Assembly (NCBI GenBank): GCA_017503805.1
Contig: JAFVSJ010000005.1
Span: 124,001-188,000 of the forward strand
Length of the DNA stretch: 64,000 bases
Source: Tidjanibacter sp.
Lineage (GTDB): Bacteria > Bacteroidota > Bacteroidia > Bacteroidales > Rikenellaceae
Reading direction: 5' to 3'
Positions 1-9,860 of this stretch are shown one piece after another. The position numbers and the translations under genes were made by a program. Each line of letters opens with the position of its first letter. The first letter of the stretch is position 1. The notes under the pieces are model-generated. The model searched no databases. It saw only the letters and a list, made by a program, of their open reading frames with translations, and was not told where the DNA came from.

Positions 1-863
1 TCGTGGCTGTCGTGACCACTCCAGACAAACCGTCGGGAAGGGGACTCAAGGTTAACGAGAGTGCCGTTAAACGCTATGCCTCGTCTGTCGGCTTGCCGAT
101 TCTTCAGCCTGTAAAGTTGCGAGATGAAGAGTTCGTCGAGTCGTTCAGAGCACTCAATGCTGATTTGGGAATAGTCATTGCATTTAGGATGTTGCCCGAA
201 ATAATATGGGCTGCACCTCGACTCGGCACGTTTAATCTTCACGCATCGTTGTTGCCACAATATCGTGGTGCCGCACCCATTAACAGAGCCATAATGAACG
301 GAGAAACTGTTACAGGTGTGACCACATTTATGCTCAATCCTCAAATTGATGAAGGCGCTGTACTTGGTCAAGTAAAGGTTAACATTGAGCCCAATGATAA
401 TGTTGGTACTCTGCACGATAAGCTTATGGATGTTGGCGTAAATCTCGTTCTCGAAACAGTTGAAAAGATTGCTTCAGGTGAGGTGAAACCGATAGAGCAA
501 GGGAGTATGATTGTGGGCGAGCTAAAGAGTGCACCGAAGATTTTCAAAGAGGATTGCCATATTGATTTTTCTATGCGGGGTGATTCGATTGTCAACCTCG
601 TCAGGGGACTTTCGCCATACCCTGCAGCTTGGGCCTCGCTTAGCGATGCGCTCTCGGTCAAAGTATTTGAGGTTGAGTTTATTCCTTGCGATGTAAACGA
701 TGAGGTCGGTACGATTATTTCCGACGAGCGTAACTATATAAGGGTAGTTTGTGCCGATGGCCTAATCGAGCTAAAAGAGTTGCAGCTCTCGGGCAAGAAA
801 CGAATGTCGGCCCAAGAGCTGCTGCGTGGCTTCAGAAATATAACTTCCTATAAATTAAGCTAA
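1..863 (+). CDS. fmt: Methionyl-tRNA formyltransferase, 5' end cut by the window
   Basis: Transfers a formyl group from 10-formyl-tetrahydrofolate to Met-tRNA(fMet) for translation initiation. The reading frame is open from the first base, and 286 residues are visible of a family usually about 310-320 long, so roughly the first 30 residues lie outside the window. The visible part starts in the TTPDKPSGRG loop and includes the formyltransferase signature HASLLPQYRGAAPINRAI, with the conserved Asn-x-His before SLLP and the Asp of the QIDEGAVLG segment. The C-terminal tRNA-binding domain is complete and ends at TAA. Its stop codon overlaps the stop of the convergent dehydrogenase gene by 4 bases, and no terminator hairpin is seen between them. 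The identification is secure; the GTG at base 3 is not the true start. Confidence 0.95.
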   Translation, partial: VAVVTTPDKPSGRGLKVNESAVKRYASSVGLPILQPVKLRDEEFVESFRALNADLGIVIAFRMLPEIIWAAPRLGTFNLHASLLPQYRGAAPINRAIMNGETVTGVTTFMLNPQIDEGAVLGQVKVNIEPNDNVGTLHDKLMDVGVNLVLETVEKIASGEVKPIEQGSMIVGELKSAPKIFKEDCHIDFSMRGDSIVNLVRGLSPYPAAWASLSDALSVKVFEVEFIPCDVNDEVGTIISDERNYIRVVCADGLIELKELQLSGKKRMSAQELLRGFRNITSYKLS

Positions 864-1795
864 TTCCCTTGTTGATAGTTTTTTATGTTGGTGGCGATAC
901 ACTCCACCAATGTCTCTATTGACTCTACTGCCGACCAAGCATTGTGTGGCGACAGAAGGAGTTTGTCTTTGTCTGCAATGTGAAGTAGGGGAGAGTCGGC
1001 CGGCATTGGCTCGGTAGGGTAGACATCAAAGGCAGCTCCGGCTATCACGCCGTTGTCAAGGGCGTGAGCTACGGCTTCTTCAGTCACAATACCCCCTCGA
1101 GCAACGTTTACAATGAGTGAAGATGGTTTCATTAGCGCGAGTTCTCTTTCGCCTATTAACCCTTTGGTATGCTCATTCAATGGGCAGTGAACCGAAATTA
1201 CATCTGCCCAGGCGAGTAGTGAATCGAGATCTTTTTGTTCGTACTCCTCTTTGCGGATAGCGCCTGATGTTGAAGCGTAAGCAACATTGCAGCCAAATGC
1301 AGTTGCAAGCCTTGCAACCTCTCGTCCGATATTGCCCATACCAATTACGCCCCAATTTTTGCCCCAAAGTCGGTGGGTAGGACGGTCAAAATTCACCCAT
1401 TCACCCGATGCGCTGTAAGCACCGCTTTTGACATATCTATCGTAATATATCACCTGCCTTTGTAGTGCTAAAATGCTGCCCAGAGTGGCCTCTGCAACGG
1501 TATGTGTAGAGTATCCAACCGCATTGCGAACAGAAATGTTATACTCTTTTGCGGCATCCAAATCAATATTATTGACACCTGTGGCAGCCACACAGATGAG
1601 TCTAAGTTTCGGCAGTTGCTCCATCTCTTTCCTGCCAATTATCACCTTGTTTACTATTATCACCTCGGCATCTTTGCTGCGTTCTATCACCTGCTCGGGT
1701 CGTGTTGATGCGTAGCCCATATAATTGCCCAACTGCCTAATGGCGGTAAGGTCCGTTCCACCTAAAGTGTACTCATCTAAAAATACAATATTCAT
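860..1795 (-). CDS. D-2-hydroxyacid dehydrogenase, NAD(P)-dependent (glycerate dehydrogenase-like)
   Basis: A 311-residue member of the D-isomer-specific 2-hydroxyacid dehydrogenase family, which reversibly reduces 2-keto acids such as hydroxypyruvate, glyoxylate or pyruvate. Seen: the N-terminal substrate domain, the Rossmann motif GMGNIGREVARLA near residue 150, the NVARGGIV segment carrying the conserved Arg, and a late LSPHNAW segment holding the catalytic His. ATG lies at 1793-1795. Length and spacing suit the family. The substrate cannot be fixed from sequence: glycerate dehydrogenase (hprA) is my preference because of the overall pattern, but D-lactate or a generic 2-keto acid reductase are possible. 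It is the last gene of a loose minus-strand group that starts with the TatD gene. Confidence 0.85.
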   Translation of the reverse strand: MNIVFLDEYTLGGTDLTAIRQLGNYMGYASTRPEQVIERSKDAEVIIVNKVIIGRKEMEQLPKLRLICVAATGVNNIDLDAAKEYNISVRNAVGYSTHTVAEATLGSILALQRQVIYYDRYVKSGAYSASGEWVNFDRPTHRLWGKNWGVIGMGNIGREVARLATAFGCNVAYASTSGAIRKEEYEQKDLDSLLAWADVISVHCPLNEHTKGLIGERELALMKPSSLIVNVARGGIVTEEAVAHALDNGVIAGAAFDVYPTEPMPADSPLLHIADKDKLLLSPHNAWSAVESIETLVECIATNIKNYQQGN

Positions 1796-1829
1796 ATTAT
1801 CAATATATTAATTATTAGTAGCTCAATTA

Positions 1830-2546
1830 TTACATCTCCCCAATTAAGTCGCGAATCACTACACTGCTGCATACGCATCCAAATGCAGCGGGAATATAGG
1901 AGATAGTACCAACATTGGACTTTTTATTGGTCTCTTCGGCAATTATCATAGCCCCTTCTCTTACCGGTTCCGGAGAAAAGACCGCCCAAAAACCAGAACG
2001 TATGCCAAATTTATGGAGGCGTTTGCGTAGCATATGTGCGAGAGGGCAGTGGTGGCTCTTGCCGATGTCCGTAACCTCAATCTTTGTTGGGTCTGTTTTT
2101 GCTCCTGCTCCCATTGAACTTACAAGCGGATAGCTGCGTTTGAGAGATTCTACGATAAGGTTGGCCTTGGGAGATAGTGTATCTATACAGTCGACCACAT
2201 AATCGTATTTTGCCGCATCAAGTAGCTCATTTGTCTTTTCATCCCTGATGTACTCTGTCCAAATATTGAGTCGTATTTCAGGATTGATATCTCTCAGACG
2301 TTCAGATAGAACGGAGGTTTTACTTCTGCCAATGGTTGAATGTAGGGCGACGAGCTGGCGATTGATGTTGCTCTCACTCACAATATCGGCATCTGCTATA
2401 GTAAGTTGACCCACCCCTGCTCTTGCAAGCATTTCGGCAACGTAAGCGCCGACACCTCCGAGTCCCACGATGAGAACGTGAGCCTCCTTGATTTTGTTTA
2501 GTTTATTGTCGCCAAGAAGCAGGCGTGTGCGCTCTGTCCAGCTCAT
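1830..2546 (-). CDS. tcdA: tRNA threonylcarbamoyladenosine dehydratase (ThiF/E1-like)
   Basis: A 238-residue E1-like ATP-using enzyme expected to cyclise t6A37 of tRNA to ct6A. Seen: the adenylation glycine loop GLGGVGAYVAEMLARAGVG near residue 28, the Asp of DADIV followed by SNINRQ, the CIDTL segment, and the SSMGAGAKTDP segment typical of TcdA/CsdL rather than of ThiF or MoeB. Length matches the short Bacteroidota form. The start codon overlaps the 3' end of the upstream TatD gene by 4 bases, suggesting translational coupling. A role in moving sulfur or thiolation cannot be excluded for E1-like proteins, but there is no thiS-like neighbour. Confidence 0.88.
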   Translation of the reverse strand: MSWTERTRLLLGDNKLNKIKEAHVLIVGLGGVGAYVAEMLARAGVGQLTIADADIVSESNINRQLVALHSTIGRSKTSVLSERLRDINPEIRLNIWTEYIRDEKTNELLDAAKYDYVVDCIDTLSPKANLIVESLKRSYPLVSSMGAGAKTDPTKIEVTDIGKSHHCPLAHMLRKRLHKFGIRSGFWAVFSPEPVREGAMIIAEETNKKSNVGTISYIPAAFGCVCSSVVIRDLIGEM

Positions 2547-3187
2547 AAATTGTGAAATATATTGGTGAAATTTATCTCTAATTGTCTTTTAATCTCTTCT
2601 GTGTCAACGCCTTTTAGGGTTGCTACCTCCGCATAGAGGTTGGCGATTGGCTCTTCGCTCTCGTCTGTTTCGATGAATAACTTGTCGTTGGGGCAGCTGC
2701 AAATAGCCGAACGCCCCTTCGTATTCTTAAGAGCTCCCGGCCCAAAAGAAAGATAATAGCCTTGTCGAATAATCTCTCTGGTAAGCTCGTAACTTCCTGT
2801 GAATCCGTGAAAAATTACTGCCTTGAGTTTGTGCTTGCGTAGCTCGGCAAGCACTTCGTTGTATGCCCTGACACAATGAATTATTATCGGAAGCTGGCGA
2901 CATTCTGCTATGCGTAGCTGGGCCTCAAAAACGGTCATTTGCTGTTCGAGTGGAACTGTGCAACATTTGTCGAGCCCTATTTCTCCAATCGTCAAGCAAT
3001 CAGCATTTTCAACTTGCTTTAGTGAATCAATACTCGAGTTATTAGGCACATCCCAAGGGTGTATTCCGGCAGAGTAAAGAGTGTTGCCAGCAGGAATGCA
3101 CTCGTGTCCGACTCTCACGTTAATAATTTCGATGGTTTCGGAATCGGCGTTTGATTTATGGGTGTGTATGTCTATAAAGCGGCTCAT
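2543..3187 (-). CDS. TatD family metal-dependent hydrolase (short form)
   Basis: A 214-residue TIM-barrel metallohydrolase; TatD relatives act as 3'-5' exonucleases or DNases on damaged nucleic acid. Metal ligands are visible in order: DIHTH at the N terminus, GEIGLD near residue 92, IIHCVRA near residue 121, HGFTGS near residue 150 and FIETDES near residue 190. It is shorter than E. coli TatD (about 260) but typical of a Bacteroidota subgroup. It is the first gene of the group with tcdA and has its own promoter box upstream. The natural substrate is not deducible. Confidence 0.82.
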   Translation of the reverse strand: MSRFIDIHTHKSNADSETIEIINVRVGHECIPAGNTLYSAGIHPWDVPNNSSIDSLKQVENADCLTIGEIGLDKCCTVPLEQQMTVFEAQLRIAECRQLPIIIHCVRAYNEVLAELRKHKLKAVIFHGFTGSYELTREIIRQGYYLSFGPGALKNTKGRSAICSCPNDKLFIETDESEEPIANLYAEVATLKGVDTEEIKRQLEINFTNIFHNL

Positions 3188-3195
3188 AGTTAGTG

Positions 3196-3203
3196 CAAAT
3201 ATA
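3196..3203 (-). promoter_or_regulatory. Promoter -7 box for the TatD-tcdA pair
   Basis: On the minus strand this reads TATATTTG, an exact match to the Bacteroidota -7 consensus TAnnTTTG, and it lies about 10 bases before the TatD ATG. That makes a very short or absent 5' leader likely. A TTTG lies about 15 bases further upstream, closer than the ideal spacing for the -33 element. Confidence 0.55.
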
Positions 3204-3275
3204 CGAAAGAAAGTTTGTCAAAAAAATGTGTGCAAAATATTAAGTCCATTATTACCTATTTATAAAAATAAGAGT

Positions 3276-3283
3276 TATATTTG
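3276..3283 (+). promoter_or_regulatory. Promoter -7 box for nqrABCDEF
   Basis: TATATTTG on the plus strand matches the TAnnTTTG consensus and predicts transcription from about base 3290, giving an 80-base leader before nqrA. I see no clear TTG at the -33 position. The 183-base gap between TatD and nqrA otherwise holds only AT-rich sequence and the divergent TatD promoter. Confidence 0.5.
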
Positions 3284-3370
3284 CGCGTATTTTTCGTTAG
3301 TGGAGAAAACGAATGTATTACATCCAAATATCAACCAAATTTATTAACTTATTTACTTATCTTAACAGAT

Positions 3371-4723
3371 ATGTCGAAAGTCATTAAACTTAAAAAAGGT
3401 CTCGACATTAAGCTCGTAGGTGAGGCGGAAAAAAGCGTATTGGCTCTTCCCATAGGGGAGCGTTATTCGGTTTCGCCCCTCACTTTCGATGGTGTTGTGC
3501 CTAAATTGTTGGTGGCTGAGGGTGATAAAGTTATGGCAGGTGATGTGCTGTTTTATGACAAGGCTCATCCTGAAGTAATGTTTACCACTCCCGTCAGCGG
3601 TACGGTATCGGCTGTCCGTCGTGGTGAGAAACGCAAACTCCTCGCCATCGATATCGCTGCCGATGCTCAGCAGAACTACAAACCCTTCAAAACCAATCTT
3701 GCCAAGGCTTCGCGTGAGGAGATTATGGCCACCCTCTTGGAGAGCGGTCTGTGGACAATGATCCTCCAGCGCCCCTACGGTATCATTGCCAATTCGCAGG
3801 ATACCCCCAAGGCAATCTTTGTATCGGGCTTCGATTCGGCTCCTCTCGCTCCCGAGATGAATGTCGCTTTGGCCGATGATATGAAGGCTGTACAGGCAGG
3901 TTTTGACGCACTCAAGAAACTTTGTCCCACCGTTCACCTTGGTCTTAAGGCAGGTGAGAAGAGTATTTTGGAAGATGTGAAAGGTGTTGAGAAACACTAT
4001 TTTGCAGGTGCCCACCCTGCAGGTAATGTGGGTGTGCAGATTCATCACATCGACCCCATTAATAAAGGTGAGGTTGTGTGGACTGTAGCCATTCAGAACG
4101 TTGCTATCATTGGTCGTCTTTTCCTCGAGGGTAAACTCGATATGACCAAGACCTATGCAGTGGTTGGCTCGCAAGTTGCTCACCCCCAATACGTAAAGGC
4201 TCTCGTTGGTAGCTCTATCGCAGACGTGATTATGCCTGCCCGCATCAAACCCCAGAGTGGTGGTTCGAGTTTCCGTATCATTGAGGGTAATGTTCTCACT
4301 GGTAGGAAGGCATCGGCAAATGATTCGCTCGGTTGCTATTCGTCGCAGGTGACCGTAATCCCCGAGGGTGGCGAGCTTGAACTCATCGGTTGGCTTGCGC
4401 CCCGTTTCCACAAATTCTCCGTATCGCGCACCTACTTCTCGTGGCTGATGCCCAAGAAGAAATATGACCTTTCTACCGGTCTGAATGGTGGCGTACGTCC
4501 TTTCGTGGTAACAGGTCTCTATGAGAAATATCTTCCTATGGATATCTATCCTATGTACCTCTTCAAAGCGATTTTGGCCGGTGACATCGAGAAGATGGAG
4601 AATCTCGGCATCTATGAAATCGTAGAGGAGGATGTGGCTCTGTGTGAGTTTGTTGATCCCTCGAAACAGGATCTTCAGGCTCTTGTAAGAGATGGTATTA
4701 ACCTTATGATTAAGGAGATGTAA
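3371..4723 (+). CDS. nqrA: Na+-translocating NADH:quinone reductase subunit A
   Basis: Cytoplasmic subunit A of the six-subunit Na+-NQR, which couples NADH oxidation and quinone reduction to sodium export. The product is 450 residues from MSKVIKLKKG, close to the family length. An upstream in-frame ATG at 3281 was rejected because it would start essentially at the predicted promoter and add 30 residues without family resemblance. Recognisable segments are LPIGERYSVSPLTFDGVVPKL and the biotinyl/lipoyl-like fold containing TTPVSGTVSAVRRGEKR. It begins the operon nqrABCDEF, with nqrB starting 4 bases after the stop. Confidence 0.95.
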   Translation: MSKVIKLKKGLDIKLVGEAEKSVLALPIGERYSVSPLTFDGVVPKLLVAEGDKVMAGDVLFYDKAHPEVMFTTPVSGTVSAVRRGEKRKLLAIDIAADAQQNYKPFKTNLAKASREEIMATLLESGLWTMILQRPYGIIANSQDTPKAIFVSGFDSAPLAPEMNVALADDMKAVQAGFDALKKLCPTVHLGLKAGEKSILEDVKGVEKHYFAGAHPAGNVGVQIHHIDPINKGEVVWTVAIQNVAIIGRLFLEGKLDMTKTYAVVGSQVAHPQYVKALVGSSIADVIMPARIKPQSGGSSFRIIEGNVLTGRKASANDSLGCYSSQVTVIPEGGELELIGWLAPRFHKFSVSRTYFSWLMPKKKYDLSTGLNGGVRPFVVTGLYEKYLPMDIYPMYLFKAILAGDIEKMENLGIYEIVEEDVALCEFVDPSKQDLQALVRDGINLMIKEM

Positions 4724-4727
4724 GAGT

Positions 4728-5897
4728 ATGAAACAGAACTACAATAAACCACTCCCAAAACGATTGCTCGACAAGTTTGCTCCCACTTTCTCGGAGGGCG
4801 GTAAACTTTCGTGGCTCCACTCGTTCTATGAGGCAATGGAGACTTTCTTCTATGTGCCTACTGACGTAACCAAAAAAGGTTCGCACGTGCGTGACTGCAA
4901 CGATATGAAGCGAACTATGTTTATGGTTATCATCGCTCTGATTCCCACCATTCTTTTCGGTATGTGGAATATTGGTTATCAGAGGATTGATGGCGCCGAC
5001 TTCAACATTTGGCAGAACTTCTGGTATGGTTTCTGGCAGATGCTTCCCTCGATTCTTGTGACCTACGTAGTTGGTCTTTCGATTGAGTGTGCTTTTGCTC
5101 AGATTCGCAAAGAGGAGGTCAATGAGGGCTTCTTTGTATCGGGTATTCTGATTCCCCTTATCATTCCTATCGGCACTCCTCTGTGGATGACAGCACTTGC
5201 TACTGCATTCGCAGTAATCATCGGTAAGGAAATTTTCGGCGGTACAGGTATGAATATCTTCAACCCCGCACTGATTGCTCGTCTGTTTATCTTCTTCTCC
5301 TATACCTCGAGCATCTCGGGTGAGGCCGTATGGTTCAGCGACGCTCGCACCGGTGCAACTCCCCTCGGTGAGTTGGCTAACGTTGGTACTACCAATGTAT
5401 CGATGCTTGATGCCTTCATCGGCACTATCCCCGGCTCGGTAGGTGAGACTTCTACACTGTGCATCTTGCTGGGTGCCATCGTGTTGCTTGCAACCGGCAC
5501 CGCAAGCTGGAGGACTATGGTTAGCGTATTCGTTGGTGGCCTCTTTATGGGTGGCGTATTCAATCTGCTCGCACCCGCAGAGCCCCAGACTGCTACTGAG
5601 CTCTATATGAGTCTTCCCGCTTGGCAGCACCTGCTTCTCGGTGGTTTCGCTTTCGGTGCGGTCTTTATGGCAACCGATCCCGTTACCTCGGCACAGACCA
5701 ACTGCGGTAAGTACATCGTAGGCTTTATGATTGGTGCTTTGGCTATCCTCGTTCGCGTGTTCAACACCGGCTACCCCGAGGGTATGATGCTCGCAATCAT
5801 CTTTATGAATGCTTTGGCTCCTGTTGTTGACTACTACGTAGTTCAGGCAAATATCAAGCGCCGCAACCGCAGAGCAAAGAAAGTTGTAAAAGCTTAA
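4728..5897 (+). CDS. nqrB: Na+-NQR subunit B, covalent-FMN membrane subunit
   Basis: A 389-residue integral membrane subunit with about ten hydrophobic segments starting at FMVIIALIPTILFGMW near residue 65. It carries FMN by a phosphoester bond to threonine; the matching motif here is RTGATPLG, placing the flavin on about Thr211. The conserved KEIFGGTGMNIFNPALIAR segment and the ATDPVTSAQT loop near residue 325 are also present. The soluble N-terminal extension and the Lys/Arg-rich C-terminal tail are normal. It sits in the canonical A-B-C-D-E-F order. Confidence 0.95.
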   Translation: MKQNYNKPLPKRLLDKFAPTFSEGGKLSWLHSFYEAMETFFYVPTDVTKKGSHVRDCNDMKRTMFMVIIALIPTILFGMWNIGYQRIDGADFNIWQNFWYGFWQMLPSILVTYVVGLSIECAFAQIRKEEVNEGFFVSGILIPLIIPIGTPLWMTALATAFAVIIGKEIFGGTGMNIFNPALIARLFIFFSYTSSISGEAVWFSDARTGATPLGELANVGTTNVSMLDAFIGTIPGSVGETSTLCILLGAIVLLATGTASWRTMVSVFVGGLFMGGVFNLLAPAEPQTATELYMSLPAWQHLLLGGFAFGAVFMATDPVTSAQTNCGKYIVGFMIGALAILVRVFNTGYPEGMMLAIIFMNALAPVVDYYVVQANIKRRNRRAKKVVKA

Positions 5898-5916
5898 TTA
5901 GAGGGAGGATAGAATT

Positions 5917-6639
5917 ATGAGCAAAAAACAATTCTTAGGCGGCAAAAATAGCAACGCCTACATCGTATTCTACTCGACAGTAATGGTTGTCATCGTGGCC
6001 GTAATGCTGGCTTTCACCTCGCTCTCGCTCAAAGAGAAACAGAACGCCAACATCTTGGATGAGAAGAAGAACGCTATCGTAGCTTCGCTCGGCCTGGAGA
6101 AGGGTTCCTATGATGCCAATATTGAGGCTTATGTTGTTAATAATGAGGGCGTAAAAATTGAGACTACCAACACTCCTCTCGATATGCTCTTCGACTTGCC
6201 TGCAAGCTATGCAGCCGGTGAGTATCCCGTATTTGAGGATAAGAACACCGGTGCTCTCGTATTCCCCGTGACCGGCAAAGGTCTTTGGGATGACATCTGG
6301 GGCTACATCGCACTCGAGAACGACCTTAATACTATTAAAGGTGTTGTTTTCGACCACGCTGGTGAGACCCCCGGCCTTGGTGCGGAGATTGCTACCCCCA
6401 AATATCAGGCACAGTTCCCCGGTCAGACCATCTATGAGGGTGATCAGTTTGTTGGTATCTACGTGGTTAAGGGTGGCGCACAGGGCGCAGCTCACTCCGT
6501 TGATGCCGTTACCGGCGGTACCAAAACCTCCGAGGGCCTTCAGAATATGATTATCGACTGCCTCGGCTGCTACGATAACTACATCAAGTCTGTAAAGGCA
6601 GCCAAAGAGGAAGTAGTATTAACTGAAAATGCAGAGTAG
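5917..6639 (+). CDS. nqrC: Na+-NQR subunit C, covalent-FMN periplasmic subunit
   Basis: A 240-residue subunit with a single N-terminal membrane anchor (about residues 15-38) and a periplasmic FMN-binding domain. The FMN attachment motif reads TGGTKTS, with the acceptor threonine at about residue 202; many proteobacterial homologues have S/TGAT here. The GKGLWDDIWGYIAL and HAGETPGLGAEI segments are typical. A purine-rich AGAGGGAGG lies about 13 bases before the ATG, one of the few Shine-Dalgarno-like sites in the window. The 3' end runs close to nqrD. Confidence 0.95.
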   Translation: MSKKQFLGGKNSNAYIVFYSTVMVVIVAVMLAFTSLSLKEKQNANILDEKKNAIVASLGLEKGSYDANIEAYVVNNEGVKIETTNTPLDMLFDLPASYAAGEYPVFEDKNTGALVFPVTGKGLWDDIWGYIALENDLNTIKGVVFDHAGETPGLGAEIATPKYQAQFPGQTIYEGDQFVGIYVVKGGAQGAAHSVDAVTGGTKTSEGLQNMIIDCLGCYDNYIKSVKAAKEEVVLTENAE

Positions 6640-6643
6640 GAAA

Positions 6644-7264
6644 ATGAAAAACAAAACTTTTCAATCGCTGACTAATCCGTTGGCAAAAAACAACCCCGTT
6701 CTGGTTCAGATTCTGGGTATCTGCTCCGCACTCGCAGTTACCACCCAGTTGAAGCCCGCTCTTGTTATGGGTCTCTCCGTAATGGCAGTGTGCGCATTCT
6801 CGAACCTCGTACTTTCGCTTCTGCGAAATGGTATTCCCGAGCGTATCCGTATCATCGTTCAGCTTGTGGTTATCGCTGCTTTGGTGACCATCGTGAACGA
6901 CATCCTCAAGGCTTATGTATATGACGTGAGCAAACAACTCTCTGTATATGTGGGTCTTATCATTACCAACTGTATTATTATGGGTCGTGTAGAGGCTTTT
7001 GCCCTCTCCAATAAACCCCTGCCTTCGTTGCTCGATGGTATCGGTAACGGTATAGGCTATGGTGGCGTTCTCGTTATCATTGCCTTCTTCAGGGAGTTGC
7101 TTGGTAGCGGCACACTCTTCGGATATCAGATTATCCCCGAGTGCTTCTACGAGGCCGGCTATGTAAACAATGGTCTGATGCTCTTCCCGCCTTCGGCACT
7201 TATTATTGTGGGTATCATCATCTGGGTACATCGCAATGCTAACAAAGATTTACAGGAAAAATAA
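6644..7264 (+). CDS. nqrD: Na+-NQR subunit D
   Basis: A six-helix membrane subunit homologous to NqrE and RnfA/E, taking part in sodium translocation and in housing the Fe-S centre at the NqrD/NqrE interface. The product is 206 residues from MKNKTFQSLTNPLAKNNPV. An ATG 15 bases upstream (6629) overlaps the end of nqrC and is possible, but 6644 matches family N termini better and is preceded by AGTAGGAAA. The TNCIIMGRVEAFAL motif with its conserved Cys (Fe-S ligand in this family) is present near residue 110. Confidence 0.92.
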   Translation: MKNKTFQSLTNPLAKNNPVLVQILGICSALAVTTQLKPALVMGLSVMAVCAFSNLVLSLLRNGIPERIRIIVQLVVIAALVTIVNDILKAYVYDVSKQLSVYVGLIITNCIIMGRVEAFALSNKPLPSLLDGIGNGIGYGGVLVIIAFFRELLGSGTLFGYQIIPECFYEAGYVNNGLMLFPPSALIIVGIIIWVHRNANKDLQEK

Positions 7265-7280
7265 TAGGAGGGCGTAGTAT

Positions 7281-7895
7281 ATGGAACTTTTGAAACTATT
7301 TATTCAGTCTGTCTTTATTGACAATATGGTATTCTCGTTCTTCTTCGGTATGTGTTCCTACATTGCCGTGTCGAAGAGCGTGAAGACTGCAAATGGTTTG
7401 GGTTTGGCAGTTACTTTCGTGATGCTTATCACTGTGCCCCTGAACTACCTGCTCGAGAACTATCTGCTCAAAGCCGGTGCCCTCTCGTGGATTTCGCCCG
7501 AATTGGCAAGTGTCGACTTGAGCTTCTTGAGCTTTATTCTCTTTATTGCTGTGATTGCAGCATTTGTGCAGATTCTCGAGATGATTGTGGAGAAATTTTC
7601 CCCCTCACTCTACAACTCGTTGGGTATTTTCCTCCCTCTGATTGCAGTAAACTGTGCTATTATGGGTGGTGCTCTGTTTATGCAGCAGCGTGCCTTCGAG
7701 AGCGTAGGTGAGGCTGCAGTATTTGGCTTTGGTTCTGGTTTCGGTTGGTGGATTGCAATCCTCGTGATGGCCGCCATCCGTGAGCGTTTGAGCTATTCCA
7801 ATGTTCCTAAAGGTCTTCGCGGTCCCGGTCTGGCCTTCATCATCACCGGTCTGCTGGGTATGGCGTTTATGATCTTCTCGGGCTTCCAGATGTAA
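7281..7895 (+). CDS. nqrE: Na+-NQR subunit E
   Basis: A 204-residue membrane subunit with six predicted helices, the structural partner of NqrD with inverted topology. Family marks are the VFIDNMVFSFFFGMCSY start (with the conserved Cys, an Fe-S ligand in this family), the VNCAIMGGALFMQQR segment and the end GLLGMAFMIFSGF. A GGAGGGCG run lies about 8 bases before the ATG. It is followed after 25 bases by nqrF. Confidence 0.95.
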   Translation: MELLKLFIQSVFIDNMVFSFFFGMCSYIAVSKSVKTANGLGLAVTFVMLITVPLNYLLENYLLKAGALSWISPELASVDLSFLSFILFIAVIAAFVQILEMIVEKFSPSLYNSLGIFLPLIAVNCAIMGGALFMQQRAFESVGEAAVFGFGSGFGWWIAILVMAAIRERLSYSNVPKGLRGPGLAFIITGLLGMAFMIFSGFQM

Positions 7896-7920
7896 TATTA
7901 ATTAGCAAATTAGAAGAGAA

Positions 7921-9171
<1,251 letters not shown>

Positions 9172-9208
9172 TAGTCTCTTTTGACGAGCAGGTTAGCTCC
9201 GCAAATAG

Positions 9209-9242
9209 AAAGGCGAGTCCTAAACGGGACTCGCCTTTTGTT
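9209..9242 (+). terminator. Intrinsic terminator of the nqr operon
   Basis: A perfect 12-bp inverted repeat (9209-9220 with 9227-9238) with a 6-base loop and a GC-rich stem, its 3' arm running into four T's. It lies 37 bases after the nqrF stop. Confidence 0.85.
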
Positions 9243-9279
9243 GTTGCCGGAGAGAGTGGCAGTATGATGACGATACGAG

Positions 9280-9307
9280 AAGAGGTTGCCTTTTCGGGCA
9301 ACCTCTT
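9280..9307 (-). terminator. Hairpin downstream of the guanine deaminase gene
   Basis: An 11-bp perfect inverted repeat (9280-9290 with 9297-9307) and a 6-base loop, ending 4 bases from the stop of the minus-strand gene guaD. No long T-run follows on either strand, so it is a weaker terminator than its neighbour, possibly a transcript-stabilising stem. Confidence 0.55.
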
Positions 9308-9310
9308 GTG

Positions 9311-9778
9311 TTAATACTCTATCTTATCCTCTTTTTGTTCCCAGAGTCGGAAGGCCTCAAGTCCTTCTGCTCTCATTAGTGGCAGAGAGGGGATGGTGCG
9401 CTCACTCGGGGAGAGTGGAATCTGATTGTAGATGAAATCATCATCGAAACCTATTTTTGCTGCATCACCGCGGTTGTTGGCATAGTAGATGCGGTCAAGG
9501 CCGGCCCAATAAATCGCACTCAAACACATAGGGCAAGGTTCGCAGGAAGAGTATATCTCGCAACCCTTGAGATTAAACCCTCCAACTGCCTGACAAGCAG
9601 CGCGAATAGCGCTAACCTCGGCGTGTGCTGTAGGGTCATTAAGTATGGTCACGCTATTTGAGCCGGTGGCTATAACCTCACCGTCGCGCACGATGACTGC
9701 ACCAAACGGGCCGCCACCACGCTCAACGCTCTCTTTGGAAAGCTCAATGGCCATACGCATAAATTTGTTTTCTGTCAT
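9311..9778 (-). CDS. guaD: Guanine deaminase (cytidine-deaminase-fold type)
   Basis: A 155-residue zinc deaminase converting guanine to xanthine. Zinc and catalytic residues are the THAEVSAI segment (His and the proton-shuttling Glu) and SCEPCPMC with its two cysteines. The closing segments GFDDDFIY, ERTIP and the final acidic-Tyr tail strongly resemble Bacillus GuaD rather than tRNA adenosine deaminase TadA. It is divergent from the SemiSWEET gene. Function fits purine salvage, which complements the de novo purine genes further right. Confidence 0.85.
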   Translation of the reverse strand: MTENKFMRMAIELSKESVERGGGPFGAVIVRDGEVIATGSNSVTILNDPTAHAEVSAIRAACQAVGGFNLKGCEIYSSCEPCPMCLSAIYWAGLDRIYYANNRGDAAKIGFDDDFIYNQIPLSPSERTIPSLPLMRAEGLEAFRLWEQKEDKIEY

Positions 9779-9813
9779 AAATAATAATACTTTTATTGAG
9801 ACTTCTTTTCATA

Positions 9814-9841
9814 CAAATATAATGAAAATTTCGTATCTTTC
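9814..9841. promoter_or_regulatory. Divergent promoters between guaD and the SemiSWEET gene
   Basis: On the minus strand 9814-9821 reads TATATTTG, a consensus -7 box for guaD, with a TTTG about 23 bases further upstream. On the plus strand 9834-9841 reads TATCTTTC, one base off consensus, suiting a transcript that starts just before the ATG at 9861. Confidence 0.5.
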
Positions 9842-9860
9842 ACTCAAATTAAGTGGGCTT

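Noticed and set aside
3281..3370. N-terminal extension of NqrA
   Set aside because: The frame is open to an ATG at 3281, but this ATG overlaps the promoter -7 box and the added residues do not resemble NqrA.
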